From JBPOIC01 sp052034865 (GTDB lineage Bacteria; UBA10199; JADFYH01): a DNA stretch of 64,000 nt. A model generated the notes under the pieces. It was not told the origin of the DNA. It did not search any database and saw only the letters and a program-made list of their open reading frames with translations. Each line of letters begins with the position of its first letter. Position 1 is the stretch's first letter. The DNA lies in NCBI GenBank assembly GCA_052034865.1, contig JBPOIC010000023.1:48973-112972 (forward strand), given 5' to 3'. The translations under genes and the position numbers were made by a program. Positions 43,952-53,038 of the stretch are shown here, piece after piece.

Positions 43952-45097
43952 TCAGAACCTGGGTAAACCCTTCGCGCGATTACTCCACTCGATATAGCGA
44001 TTATAGGTAACGACAATATCATTCAGATCATTGGCTTTAGGCATCTGGCCAGAAGTGATGGCCCGATTCAAAAGCTTTGTTTTGACGTAGTAATCTTTTA
44101 GGTTTGAAGAAAACATTGAGAAATACGAGTTTGAGGTATCTTCAGGATGAGCCTGAAGATACGCCTCCAGATCTGTATAAGCCTTATCCAGTAAAGCAAA
44201 ACCCGCACTGAATTCTGTCGGATTAACTTTGCCATTTTCCTCAAGGTGCAAACTCGCCAGCACGGCCTTCATCTGAATGGCATAGTTGAGCAGATGCCAA
44301 TCGAAGGCTTTTCCTTTTGTCTTTTCGAGTTTTAAAAGCTCACGTTGATCCAACACATTTTTCAACGCATCCAGCTCTGTTCCAAAAGCGTTCGCCTGCA
44401 TTTCAAGCTGATCGAGAAGAGGCATCAGCCTGGCATGCATCTCACGACCTTTCACACACTGATCATCCTTGTAATCCTGTTGGACAAAATAATCTCGGGT
44501 CTTCACGATGTTTGTCGCCAGATCGGTATAGCCAGGCGCATAGATTTTCAGGATGGAATCCAGCTTTTGTGTCGAGGCAAGAGGCTGCACACCTGCCTCA
44601 GCGGCCTTGTTGCATGGATTTGTGTATAGACTCATGTTGGTAGAATTTTGTGCGAGGGTATAAAGTCCAAAGGGATCGGTCGATCCGCCTTGCGCCAAGG
44701 GAAAATCGGGAAAATTCTGGTGGCCGGTTTTGCAGACAGGCTCGGCACTTTTAAGGGCATAAAGGTATTCGCGCCGAGTGTTTGCAATCTTGAGGTAGGT
44801 TTTGTTGTAACATTCAATGGCCAAATCGAGGCGATTTCCCAATTGGCTGTCTTCATCATTATTGGCAGGGGGTGGCGGAGGAAGAGGAGGAATAAATCCC
44901 TGAGGGGGAAGCGGAGACTGCACAGGCAATGAGCCCTGATTGGCTGGAGGAGCCGACTGAGAAGAATCTGAAGGAGAAACATTCTGCCCCGCAGGAGGTG
45001 TCTCGCTTAAGTGTCTGAATTTCTCCACCAGACCTTTACAGCCAGACAGGTGGAGAGAAAAAACTAGGACTGACAAGAAATAGAACAAGCGCTTCAT
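43952..45097 (-). CDS. Lipoprotein, DUF3829/YiiG-like
   Basis: This 381-residue lipoprotein has a lipobox (LSGC, Cys near residue 20). A Pro/Ser/Gln-rich linker (about 34-80, with a seven-Pro run) precedes a helical domain. That domain, with YNKTYLKIANTRREYLY, DYFVQQDYKDD, FGTELDALKN and a C-terminal VTYNRYIEWSN, looks like the DUF3829 family (E. coli YiiG). Function of the family is unknown. It lies 75 bases downstream of another lipoprotein gene on the same strand and upstream of the riboswitch region. Confidence 0.7.
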   Translation of the reverse strand: MKRLFYFLSVLVFSLHLSGCKGLVEKFRHLSETPPAGQNVSPSDSSQSAPPANQGSLPVQSPLPPQGFIPPLPPPPPANNDEDSQLGNRLDLAIECYNKTYLKIANTRREYLYALKSAEPVCKTGHQNFPDFPLAQGGSTDPFGLYTLAQNSTNMSLYTNPCNKAAEAGVQPLASTQKLDSILKIYAPGYTDLATNIVKTRDYFVQQDYKDDQCVKGREMHARLMPLLDQLEMQANAFGTELDALKNVLDQRELLKLEKTKGKAFDWHLLNYAIQMKAVLASLHLEENGKVNPTEFSAGFALLDKAYTDLEAYLQAHPEDTSNSYFSMFSSNLKDYYVKTKLLNRAITSGQMPKANDLNDIVVTYNRYIEWSNRAKGLPRF

Positions 45098-45172
45098 AAG
45101 TGAGATCCTCCTGAGGTTTATTGAAATGAATTCTGAAAACTGGATACGCCCTCTCTCTAAAAAGATTCCGGC

Positions 45173-45778
45173 TTATTTGCGTTTTGGTGTGGGAAAATTC
45201 TGGGGGGCAAATTTGTCGAAAGGCTCCGGCTCCTGCACATTATCGGCGGGTACTGCACGCTGCATCGAGGAGCTAGAAAGGGCATCATAGTTTTTTTTCT
45301 GGGTGGCCGAGAAAAAACTGATCGAGCGAAAACGCTCCAGATCAATTTTACTTGGGAAGAAAAGATCAAAAGTCTGGGTATAACCCATCTGCACACCGGC
45401 AGGATAATCCACCAGATCCTTTACCTTGGAAGGAAGCAGGTTCCAAACATCCGGATCGGCAATCTGAAGCGAGACAATCGCCTTTTGTTTCTGACCCCGC
45501 GAATCTTCGATCGTCCATTGATCATGGACGGGATCGAGCTTGATCACGTCGACCGAACGGTTAGTCAGCGCCACAGTGAGAATTTTATATCCGGGAACGA
45601 CTCCATCGAGTTTCGTGTCGTAAGTTGCATCAATCGTCACGCCTTCTCCTGGCAAATTTACCCGCGCCTGGGTGGCGGTCTTGATAGGTCTCTGCGTGCT
45701 GGAGGCACAACTGAACAACAGAATCATTGGAAGGATGAGAAGAAGTTTTGTAAAAAAACGCAGACTGTTTTGAAACAT
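45173..45778 (-). CDS. Small lipoprotein of unknown function
   Basis: This 201-residue protein has a signal peptide and lipobox (LLFSCAS, Cys near residue 24). The mature part looks like one beta-sandwich domain: GYKILTVALTNRSVDVIKLD, then WTIEDSRGQKQKAIVSLQ and a predicted strand pair. This resembles the small DUF4352-like accessory domains, but I do not assign it. The C-terminus is Pro/Lys-rich. It is probably cotranscribed with the DUF3829-like lipoprotein downstream. Confidence 0.7.
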   Translation of the reverse strand: MFQNSLRFFTKLLLILPMILLFSCASSTQRPIKTATQARVNLPGEGVTIDATYDTKLDGVVPGYKILTVALTNRSVDVIKLDPVHDQWTIEDSRGQKQKAIVSLQIADPDVWNLLPSKVKDLVDYPAGVQMGYTQTFDLFFPSKIDLERFRSISFFSATQKKNYDALSSSSMQRAVPADNVQEPEPFDKFAPQNFPTPKRK

Positions 45779-45829
45779 GTAGTTTAAAAAAGGAGGTGGG
45801 CAAGCTCCCTCCTTTTCCTAATTGAAAAG

Positions 45830-46801
45830 TTAAGAGGATTCGACCTGATGACAGGCCACCTGATGGTTTGAAGTCACCGGCATTAACACGGGTTTTTTAA
45901 GTTTGCAAACCTCCTGCACCCAGGGACATCGCGTATGAAAGGCACAACCGGAGGGAAGATGAATCGGTGAGGGTGGATCTCCCTGAAGCAGCTGGCGCGG
46001 GGTTTTTCGGGTTGAAGGGTCCAAGCGTGGAGCGGCTTCGAGAAGCGATCGGGTGTAAGGGTGCCGACAATCCGAAAGAGAATTTGCTTCCAGAATTTCC
46101 ACCAGACTTCCCAAATACATCACTGCAATCTGGTCACTTAAGTGACGGATGATTTTAAGATCGTGAGAAATGAACAGATAGGCGAGCTTGAATTCTTTCT
46201 GAAGTTTAACAAGCAGATTTAAAATCTGGGCCTGAATCGAAACATCGAGGGCAGAGACTGGCTCGTCGCAGACAACAAGCCTGGGTGTAAGCGCGAGCGC
46301 ACGTGCAATGCCGATGCGCTGACGTTGACCGCCAGAAAATTCATGTGGATATTTCAGCATGGCATCGTGCGTCAGGCCAACCACCTCAAGCAATTCAGCC
46401 ACACGCTGGGCGCGTTGAATACGATTTCCAAAGCCGTGGATGAAAAGACCTTCGGAGAGAATGTCTTTGATGCTCATGCGCGGATTGAGCGACGAATAAG
46501 GGTCCTGAAAAATCATCTGGGTTTTTTTTCGGAACTGCTTCATCTCGGCCCGTTTGGCCTTTAAAAGATTTTTTCCTTCAAACCAGATTTCTCCTGCATT
46601 CGGCTCATCAAAGCGTAAAATCAGTTTTCCGAGCGTCGTCTTTCCTGATCCGGATTCTCCGACCAGCCCCAGGGTTTTTCCTTCTTCGATCTGAAGCGAT
46701 ACGCCATTGAGCGCGTGCACAAACGCCTTCGGTTTACCCAAAAAACCGTGGCTGATGGGAAAGTGTTTCACAAGATTTTTGATTTCTAAAAGGGGTATCA
46801 T
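45830..46801 (-). CDS. oppF: Oligopeptide ABC transporter ATPase (OppF/DppF type)
   Basis: This protein of about 323 residues has Walker A GESGSGKTTLGK, signature FSGGQRQRIGIARAL, Walker B LVVCDEPVSALD and the C-terminal oligo/dipeptide-specific region with conserved cysteines (GCAFHTRCPWVQEVC). It pairs with the OppD-like ATPase to power peptide import. The start at 46801 gives the family N-terminus MIPLLEIKNLVKHFP. An upstream ATG at 46828 overlapping the oppD-like stop is the alternative. Confidence 0.93.
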   Translation of the reverse strand: MIPLLEIKNLVKHFPISHGFLGKPKAFVHALNGVSLQIEEGKTLGLVGESGSGKTTLGKLILRFDEPNAGEIWFEGKNLLKAKRAEMKQFRKKTQMIFQDPYSSLNPRMSIKDILSEGLFIHGFGNRIQRAQRVAELLEVVGLTHDAMLKYPHEFSGGQRQRIGIARALALTPRLVVCDEPVSALDVSIQAQILNLLVKLQKEFKLAYLFISHDLKIIRHLSDQIAVMYLGSLVEILEANSLSDCRHPYTRSLLEAAPRLDPSTRKTPRQLLQGDPPSPIHLPSGCAFHTRCPWVQEVCKLKKPVLMPVTSNHQVACHQVESS

Positions 46802-46820
46802 TCTCTTTTTATTCCTCACC

Positions 46821-47837
46821 TCATGCATTCAAACACCGCACCGACTGAGTCTCACCGACATATTTCATCCTGGGAACTCTCAGGCCACAGGCGCGCGCCC
46901 GTCTGGAACAGCGCTCCTGAAAACGACAACCTTCGGGCAAACGCAAAAGATCCGGCACACTGCCTTCGATGGTTTTAAGCTCGCGGTCTAAAGAGGGAAT
47001 CAGAGGTGGCGAGGAGGCAATCAGGCCCAGGGTGTACGGATGTTTGGTGCGCCCGAACAAAAGTCGTACAGGTGCCTCTTCGAGAATTTTTCCTGCATAC
47101 ATGACCAGCGCGCGATCGCAGGTTTCAGCCACCACGCCCAAATCGTGGGTGATGAGAATCATCGCACGATTTTCTTCTTCGATCCGACGGCGAAGCAAAT
47201 CCAGAATCTGGGCCTGAATCGTCACGTCCAGCGCAGTGGTTGGCTCATCGGCAATGATCAGATCCGGATCACACGCCAATGCCATGGCAATCATTACCCG
47301 CTGGCGCATCCCTCCGGATAACTGATGAGGATAATCATGCAGACGTTTTTTTGCATCCGGAATTCCCACCGCATTTAAAAGCTCCAGTGTTTTTTCCCGA
47401 GCAGGTTTCTGAGGAAGATTCTGGTGGAGTATAATGCCCTCCTGAATCTGATCACCCACCGTAAAAACAGGATTCAGAGAAGTCATGGGCTCCTGAAAAA
47501 TCATGGCAATCCGATTGCCGCGAACTTTGCGCAAATCTTCTGAAGAAAGTTTTAAAAGATCGATCGGTGGGAGCAGGGTTGTTGGTTCATCGCGCCGAAA
47601 CTGGCTGGGATCGATTTGCGGATAATAAAGAATTTCTCCGGAAACAATTCTTCCAGGCCGATCAACAAGCTTGAGAATCGAAAGCGCCATCATCGACTTT
47701 CCCGAACCCGACTCGCCGACAATCCCTAACACCTGTCCGCGATGGATGGAAAAACTTACGTCGTCTACCGCGCGCAGAATCCCTCCGGGCAGATGAAATT
47801 CGGTGATGAGATTTTTAACTTCAAGAAGTTTGAGCAT
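46821..47837 (-). CDS. oppD: Oligopeptide ABC transporter ATPase (OppD/DppD type)
   Basis: This 338-residue ATPase has Walker A GESGSGKSMMAL, FQEPMTSLNPVFTVG, signature LSGGMRQRVMIAMAL, Walker B LIIADEPTTALDVT, and the C-terminal peptide-transporter tail (GCRFQERCSRRARAC). An insertion of about 25 residues between Walker A and the Q-loop (YYPQIDPSQFRRDEPTTLLP) is longer than in typical OppD. It lies directly upstream of the OppF-like gene in transcription. Confidence 0.94.
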   Translation of the reverse strand: MLKLLEVKNLITEFHLPGGILRAVDDVSFSIHRGQVLGIVGESGSGKSMMALSILKLVDRPGRIVSGEILYYPQIDPSQFRRDEPTTLLPPIDLLKLSSEDLRKVRGNRIAMIFQEPMTSLNPVFTVGDQIQEGIILHQNLPQKPAREKTLELLNAVGIPDAKKRLHDYPHQLSGGMRQRVMIAMALACDPDLIIADEPTTALDVTIQAQILDLLRRRIEEENRAMILITHDLGVVAETCDRALVMYAGKILEEAPVRLLFGRTKHPYTLGLIASSPPLIPSLDRELKTIEGSVPDLLRLPEGCRFQERCSRRARACGLRVPRMKYVGETQSVRCLNA

Positions 47838-47914
47838 GATCTGAGATGTTGCTAAAAATTGGTTTTCTGGAAATTTGGATTAAAGGTTTTTTCTGGATTC
47901 TTATTGTTTTTATT

Positions 47915-47986
47915 CCCCTTGTTTGGAGGGGTACCCGTCAGGGTGAGGCGGTCCTGCCGAGAAATTGGATTCAGGGTATTCTTCTT
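47915..47986 (+). repeat. Dispersed GC-rich intergenic repeat, copy 2
   Basis: CCCCTTGTTTGGAGGGG, then ACCCGTCAGGGTGAGGCGGT, GCCGAGAAATTGGATTCAGG and TATTCTTC follow the same order as 8297-8367 with about 80% identity by eye. It occupies the oppC-oppD gap. Confidence 0.8.
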
Positions 47987-48020
47987 ACTTCTGTCTTCTG
48001 CATTCTCTCTCCTGCTCTAC

Positions 48021-49049
48021 TCACCTCTGCCGCATCCGCGGATCGATCGCATCCCTCAATCCTTCTCCCACCAGATTAAAGGAGGTGATCGTGAAAAACA
48101 CCGCGAGTCCTGGAAAGAAGGCCAGCCACCAGGCGATATCGATAAATTCCCGCGATTGGGCAAGTGCCTCGCCCCAACTGGGTGTTGGCGGCTGGACGCC
48201 AAAGCCCAAAAACGAAAGCGAGGATTCGATGAGAATCGCACTCGCCACCCCAAAAGTCGCCGAAACAAATACCGGGGCCAAAGAATTTGGAAGCAGATGC
48301 CTGAAGATGATTCTCAGACTACCCGCCCCCTGGGTCCGGGCAGCCAATACGTAATCGAGTCTGCGCTGTTTGAGAATCTCACCCCGGACCAGGCGTGCAA
48401 TCCCTGTCCATCCCGTCAAGCCGATGACAATCATGACGTTATAAATGGACGGCTCAATAAAGGCCAAAACCGTAAGAATAAGGAAAAATGTCGGAAAGCA
48501 GATCGTAACTTCTATGAGACGACTGATCAGCAGATCGGTTAGCCCGCCAAAATATCCGGCACAGGCCCCCAGAAAAATACCAATCAGGGTGTAAATTCCG
48601 ACAGCGACAAAGCCGACCGAAAGCGAAACACGCGAGCCATAAACAAGTCGGCTGGCGACATCGCGCCCCTGACCATCGGTTCCAAACCAGTGCTGGGCAG
48701 AGGGAGGCTGGAGGATGGCGTCGAGGTTGTACTGCGTGTGCGAGTAAGGAATGATCGGCCAGATCGCGCTCACTTTTTTTCCTAGCATGAAAGAAGGATC
48801 GGCCATCTGATTCAGTGACAGGCTGGAAAAATGAGAAGCGAGGGTTTTGGGAAGAATTTCCTGAAGGACGGGAAAATAGCGGTGATTGTCCACCTTCACC
48901 ATCAGGGGAATATCGCCCACCAGAAAGGGCGCAAAAAGGGCGAAGAAAAAATTCAGGGCAATGATCATCAAACCGAAACGATTCAGTCGGCTTTTTGAAA
49001 ATTCCAGCCACACCTGGCGCCAAAATGAAGAAGAGGTTTTGGGTTTCAT
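48021..49049 (-). CDS. oppC: Oligopeptide ABC transporter permease (OppC type)
   Basis: This 342-residue permease has one N-terminal helix (NRFGLMIIALNFFFALFAPFLVG). A periplasmic loop of about 90 residues follows, then the conserved HWFGTDGQGRDVASRLVYGSR and five further helices. The EAA-type loop contact is GARTQGAGSL-like (AARTQGAGSLRIIFRHLLPN). The long first loop recalls the YejE/microcin-C-type subset, so the substrate could be larger than a simple dipeptide (inference). The start at 49049 gives the family N-terminus; upstream frame sequence runs into repeats. Confidence 0.92.
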   Translation of the reverse strand: MKPKTSSSFWRQVWLEFSKSRLNRFGLMIIALNFFFALFAPFLVGDIPLMVKVDNHRYFPVLQEILPKTLASHFSSLSLNQMADPSFMLGKKVSAIWPIIPYSHTQYNLDAILQPPSAQHWFGTDGQGRDVASRLVYGSRVSLSVGFVAVGIYTLIGIFLGACAGYFGGLTDLLISRLIEVTICFPTFFLILTVLAFIEPSIYNVMIVIGLTGWTGIARLVRGEILKQRRLDYVLAARTQGAGSLRIIFRHLLPNSLAPVFVSATFGVASAILIESSLSFLGFGVQPPTPSWGEALAQSREFIDIAWWLAFFPGLAVFFTITSFNLVGEGLRDAIDPRMRQR

Positions 49050-49102
49050 ATTGTTTATCGGAGATGATCTTCGATCATGGTTCGACTCTTCGGCAAGCTC
49101 AG

Positions 49103-49230
49103 TCCGCCTCTGGCGGACTTGGCCCGTCGAAAAAAGTGGAATTGGAAGAGGCTGACAATTCGCTTTTCCACTCATCCCCTCCTAAGGACCACCCCGCTCT
49201 GACGGGCCCTCCTCCTGAGGGAAATAAAAA
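49103..49230. repeat. Repeat cluster in the oppB-oppC gap
   Basis: A perfect TCCGCCT-C-TGGCGGA palindrome (49103-49117) is followed at about 49174-49230 by an inverted, diverged copy of the GC-rich repeat. Read leftward, the latter gives GGGCCCGTCAGAGCGGGGTGG and then a CCTTAGGAGGGG block. Nothing coding is seen. Confidence 0.65.
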
Positions 49231-49264
49231 CAATACGTACTCAGAAGACAGAAACTCCTTCCGT

Positions 49265-50419
49265 TCAACCCTCGTACGCAATCCGCGGATCCACCCAGGC
49301 GTAAATCAAATCCGTTAAAAGCAAAGAAAGCAAAGTGAGCAGGGCCTGGATGGAAGTTAATGCCATGATCGTCGGATAATCGCGAGAAATCACAGCCTCA
49401 AACCCAAGCTTTCCCATGCCCGGGATGGAAAAAATCTGCTCGATGATTACACTCCCGCTTAAAAGTGCGGGAAGAAGAGTTCCCATGAGGGTGACCAGGG
49501 GAATCAAGGCATTTCGAAATCCATGTTTCCAGATGACGGTGTTTTCTCTCAGACCCTTGGCGCGTGCGGTTCGGATGTAATCCTGTTTTAAAACCTCCAG
49601 CATGTTCACGCGGGTAAAACGCGAAAGAAAGGCAAAGCTACCGTACACCATACAGATCACCGGTAACACCAGATGCCAGGCCACATCCGCCAGCCAACGA
49701 TACCATATCAGATGCTCGGCTCCATCCGACTGATAACCCACCATAGGAAACCAGTTGAAAAAATCTGCACTGGAAAAAAGCATCATCAACAGCATTGCCA
49801 CCCAGAAAGTGGGAAGAGAATAAAGAATGAGAAGCTGCACCGTTACGGTTCTGTCCAAAAGGCTGTCGCGCTTTAAAGCGGACCAGACACCCAATGGAAC
49901 CGAGATAAAATAGACAATGAAAATTTCGATGAGATTCAAGGTAAGGGTGATGGGAAGCGCTGCCAGAATTTTATCACGCACTTGGTTGCTGTCTTTTAAG
50001 CTGGTTCCAAAATCGAGCTTTAAAATCCGCTGCAACCACTTGCCATATAAAAGGGTATTTTTTCCCACGGTCTCTGCCACGGACCGAAACATATTCTTAT
50101 CATCGGGTGCGCTCACATGAAAAACGCGCTGGTTGATCTTTACAATTCCGGCCTCATACCAGGCGGGAAGATCGGTATCGAGCTCGTAAAGTTTTTCAAA
50201 CTCCTGGTAATGAGCAACTGAAGTCCCTTCGGCTTTTAAACCTTCTGCCCCGTGCAGCTTCATCATTAAAGGGCTGCCGGGTGACAGGCGAATGATGAAG
50301 TACGTGATCAGCGTAATGCCGATCAAGGTCGGGATCATCAGAAAAACTCGTTTGGCAAGATAGGTCAGCAAGATGGATCCTTGTTTAATAAAGTGCTTAT
50401 TTCGTTTTCTTTTTCTCAA
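49265..50419 (-). CDS. oppB: Oligopeptide ABC transporter permease (OppB type)
   Basis: This permease of up to 384 residues has an N-terminal helix (RVFLMIPTLIGITLITYFIIRLSPGSP). An unusually long periplasmic insertion of about 110 residues follows, then DFGTSLKDSNQV and the family's TM domain with the EAA loop (DYIRTARAKGLRENTVIWKHGFRNALIPLVT). The end is the DLIYAWVDPRI motif. The long insertion, like that in the OppC partner, suggests a YejB-like architecture. The true start is uncertain: ATG at 50419 adds a basic leader, while a TTG near 50371 would start close to the membrane helix. Confidence 0.92.
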   Translation of the reverse strand: MRKRKRNKHFIKQGSILLTYLAKRVFLMIPTLIGITLITYFIIRLSPGSPLMMKLHGAEGLKAEGTSVAHYQEFEKLYELDTDLPAWYEAGIVKINQRVFHVSAPDDKNMFRSVAETVGKNTLLYGKWLQRILKLDFGTSLKDSNQVRDKILAALPITLTLNLIEIFIVYFISVPLGVWSALKRDSLLDRTVTVQLLILYSLPTFWVAMLLMMLFSSADFFNWFPMVGYQSDGAEHLIWYRWLADVAWHLVLPVICMVYGSFAFLSRFTRVNMLEVLKQDYIRTARAKGLRENTVIWKHGFRNALIPLVTLMGTLLPALLSGSVIIEQIFSIPGMGKLGFEAVISRDYPTIMALTSIQALLTLLSLLLTDLIYAWVDPRIAYEG

Positions 50420-50466
50420 ATACAGGATCGTCGCAGGAGGACTTGTTGTCTGGAGAACCCACCTCT

Positions 50467-50508
50467 ACCGAGAGAGTCAGGGTTATTCTTCTGGATTCTG
50501 GATTTCTT
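50467..50508 (+). repeat. Dispersed intergenic repeat, partial copy
   Basis: ACCGAGAGAGTCAGGGTTATTCTTC is followed by TGGATTCTGGATTTCTT. The first block corresponds to the CCGAGAAA...TTCTTC part of the 8297 and 47915 copies. The second matches about 19081-19098. It occupies the oppA-oppB gap. Confidence 0.65.
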
Positions 50509-50565
50509 ATCTGTCGCCAATAACCCCTCACTCCTTTTCCCCACTTCTGCTTCCTGTTTTTTGAT

Positions 50566-52155
50566 TCACAACTTCCATTCCAGAACATCTAACCCCCCGC
50601 GATACACGGTCACATTTTTAAATCGTGCCGAGCGCGCCACCAGGGCCGAAGGCGTAAACAAAAAGGTATAAGGATAATCATCATGAATCAGGGCGTGGAT
50701 TCTGCGATTGATCTCGGCCCGTTTTTTTCGATCGAAAGTTTTGCGCGCTTCTACCAGAAGTTTGTCGACCTCAGGATTGGCATAGCCAACAAAGTTGTTT
50801 CCTGTCTGCTCGGAGGAATGCCAGATCGGGTACTGATCGGAATCAAATCCCATCGACCAGCCCAGGGCAGCGGCATCGAAGTCGTGTTCCTTGCTTTTAA
50901 CCCTTTGGAGGAACGTGCCCCACTCCAGCGATTCAATGTGGGCATCGATGCCTGCCTGTCTGAAATCCTCTTTAATGATCGTTGCCAGACGATCGTAAAA
51001 CAGATTGCCCGCGCGAATAAGCAGGGTAAAGCGGAAGGGTGTTCCATCTTTATCCAGAATGCCATCGCCATCATGATCATCCCAGCCTGCCTCAAAGAGA
51101 AGACGTTTGGCTTCGGCAGGATCATAAGGATCAGGCAGGACATCCGGATTGGCGTCATCGCTTTGGAAAAAATAAGGACCGCTCACAAGTTTTCCAAAAC
51201 CAAACTCCAGCTTTTCCAAAACTGCTGGCCGATTGACAAGAAGGGTCAAGGCCTTGCGCACGCGCACATCCTGAAAAACAGGTCGGCGCAGATTCCATCC
51301 AATATAGCGATACATCTGCTGGTAATACTCGTGACGTACAAAATCTCTTTGGAACTGATCAGAGGTCGTCTGCTTCACCCATTGGATGGGCTGTAACGAT
51401 TCGAGATCCAGCTCTCCTTTTTTAAGTTCCTGGAGGGCAACCGCCGAATCGGTGATGATTCTAAAATTCAATCCCCGAATTTCCGGAAGTTTGTTTTTAT
51501 CCCAGTACGCCTCGTTACGCTCCAACACAATGCGCTTGCCAGTTTCCCAAAGTACAAACCGGTAAGGCCCCGTCCCGATGGGATGTCTTTTGGAAGGATT
51601 CTTATTAAAATCGCCCGCGTTCTCAAACACGTTTTTGGCCACAATCGGCATCCCTCCACAAATCTCAAAGGCCTTGTAGTAAGGCGTCGCATAGGTAAAG
51701 CGGATCGTCGTGTCATTGAGCTTTTCAAGCTTTGAAATATCCTTGTAATAGGAGCGCAAATTTGGGGCATCGACTTTGGGATCGCGAATTCTTTCGAAAG
51801 AATAAATCACATCGTCTGCCGAGAAAGGAGATCCATCGTGCCATTTCACATCGGTGCGCAGATGAAACGTGTAGGTGAGAAGATCTTTCGAGATTTCCCA
51901 GGACGTTGCAAGCTTGGGAATAAACTCGAGGGTTGTGCGATCACGATCGATGAGGCTTTCAAAAATGTAAGCTTCGATCTCTCCCGCATAAGCATCACTG
52001 GAAACGATGGGATTTAAAGTCGGGGGCTCATTTCCCAGATTCGTCGTCAACCATGTCGGATCTTTGGGAAGCCTTCCCAGACAGGCAGAGAAGGAAAGAA
52101 AGGCAAGCAGGGAAAAAATTTTAAAAGCAGGTCTTCTCAAAACTTGCATTCTCAT
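50566..52155 (-). CDS. oppA: Peptide ABC transporter substrate-binding lipoprotein (OppA/DppA-like)
   Basis: This 529-residue SBP_bac_5 family protein has a lipobox (FSACLG, Cys near residue 25). It has EPPTLNPIVSSDAYAGEIEAYIFESL, the family signature WHDGSPFSADDVIYSFERI and VRKALTLLVNR, with a long C-terminal lobe (ALGWSMGFDSDQYPIWHSSE). It captures peptides (or a related solute) in the periplasm for the OppBCDF-like transporter encoded downstream. Its start overlaps the preceding lipoprotein stop by four bases, so it is coupled to that gene. Confidence 0.93.
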   Translation of the reverse strand: MRMQVLRRPAFKIFSLLAFLSFSACLGRLPKDPTWLTTNLGNEPPTLNPIVSSDAYAGEIEAYIFESLIDRDRTTLEFIPKLATSWEISKDLLTYTFHLRTDVKWHDGSPFSADDVIYSFERIRDPKVDAPNLRSYYKDISKLEKLNDTTIRFTYATPYYKAFEICGGMPIVAKNVFENAGDFNKNPSKRHPIGTGPYRFVLWETGKRIVLERNEAYWDKNKLPEIRGLNFRIITDSAVALQELKKGELDLESLQPIQWVKQTTSDQFQRDFVRHEYYQQMYRYIGWNLRRPVFQDVRVRKALTLLVNRPAVLEKLEFGFGKLVSGPYFFQSDDANPDVLPDPYDPAEAKRLLFEAGWDDHDGDGILDKDGTPFRFTLLIRAGNLFYDRLATIIKEDFRQAGIDAHIESLEWGTFLQRVKSKEHDFDAAALGWSMGFDSDQYPIWHSSEQTGNNFVGYANPEVDKLLVEARKTFDRKKRAEINRRIHALIHDDYPYTFLFTPSALVARSARFKNVTVYRGGLDVLEWKL

Positions 52156-52982
52156 CCCTCCACCTCAATTTGAAACAGCGCTTCCGGCAAAGCCTTTTGA
52201 GGCTGCATGTCCAGATAATGAATGCGAATCGCGTTTTTGCGTTTCAAATCCTGAATTAAAATCCGTGTGGGAAGAGAATACGTCTCTCTCGACTTTGATT
52301 CGGAAGAGGTTACAAAATTTTTAAACTCACTCACCTCAACGTGAAAAAGAATTTTTCCCCGCGCACTCAGCCGGTCCCACCGGGTTATCTTTTGATCTAA
52401 AGGATTCCACAGCCAGCGATCGTTTTCTCCCACAAGCCACACCTCGCCGTTTTCGTATTTTCTTACCTCAACCGCATCTGGCTGAAAATTTGGGTTTGGG
52501 AGTCGACCGAAAAAAAGGCCCAGGGTTTCGCTGAAACTGTCTAAAAAAGGCAGGTAGCGTGAAAGTGTTTTTTCGGTAAGCGCCTCAGTGTGGATTTTGT
52601 GATCGCCGTTCTCAAACCACTGAAGGGTGGATCCGTCGGATGCCAGCGTAAACTTAAGATTTCCAAGATCATCTAAAGTTTCGAATCGAAAGGAGGCCGG
52701 CAGTTGGATAAACACCGTCTCTTCAACATTTCTTTTTCGTTTTTTGATTTCCAGACCGATTTTCGCATAGCCCTTCAGGGCATTCAGGTTTTCAAGCGAG
52801 GTTGCAAAAGTCTGCACCTGTTTGAGCAGAGAATCTTTTTCGAAATCGTGCAGGAGGACAAACCCAGACCGCGTGGCATGCTGGGGTTCATGCTTGGGAG
52901 CACAGGCCGCCATCAGCAAAATCAGGCAGATGCTGATGGATTTCAGCAGGATGGAATGGATTAATTTTTGGGCTGAGAGCAC
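52152..52982 (-). CDS. LolB/DUF4292-like lipoprotein
   Basis: This 276-residue lipoprotein has a signal peptide and lipobox (LMAACAP, Cys near residue 27). The mature part has LNALKGYAKIGLEIKKRKRNVEETVFIQLPASFRFETLD, a layout of long antiparallel strands typical of the LolA/LolB half-barrel, with an aromatic-rich middle (GSTLQWFENGDHKIH). The LolA/LolB fold carries lipoproteins or lipids at the outer membrane, but a true LolB function is not proven here. It heads the peptide-transporter operon and overlaps oppA by four bases. Confidence 0.7.
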   Translation of the reverse strand: MLSAQKLIHSILLKSISICLILLMAACAPKHEPQHATRSGFVLLHDFEKDSLLKQVQTFATSLENLNALKGYAKIGLEIKKRKRNVEETVFIQLPASFRFETLDDLGNLKFTLASDGSTLQWFENGDHKIHTEALTEKTLSRYLPFLDSFSETLGLFFGRLPNPNFQPDAVEVRKYENGEVWLVGENDRWLWNPLDQKITRWDRLSARGKILFHVEVSEFKNFVTSSESKSRETYSLPTRILIQDLKRKNAIRIHYLDMQPQKALPEALFQIEVEG

Positions 52983-53038
52983 AAAAGAGGAGTAGCGGGA
53001 GTCATGAGGGAGGTCAAGGGGTGGGTGGGAGTTTACGT

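Noticed and set aside
43726..44010. 94-codon plus-strand frame
   Set aside because: No family features or clear ribosome site; it overlaps the end of the DUF3829-like gene and the likely promoter region of the riboswitch.
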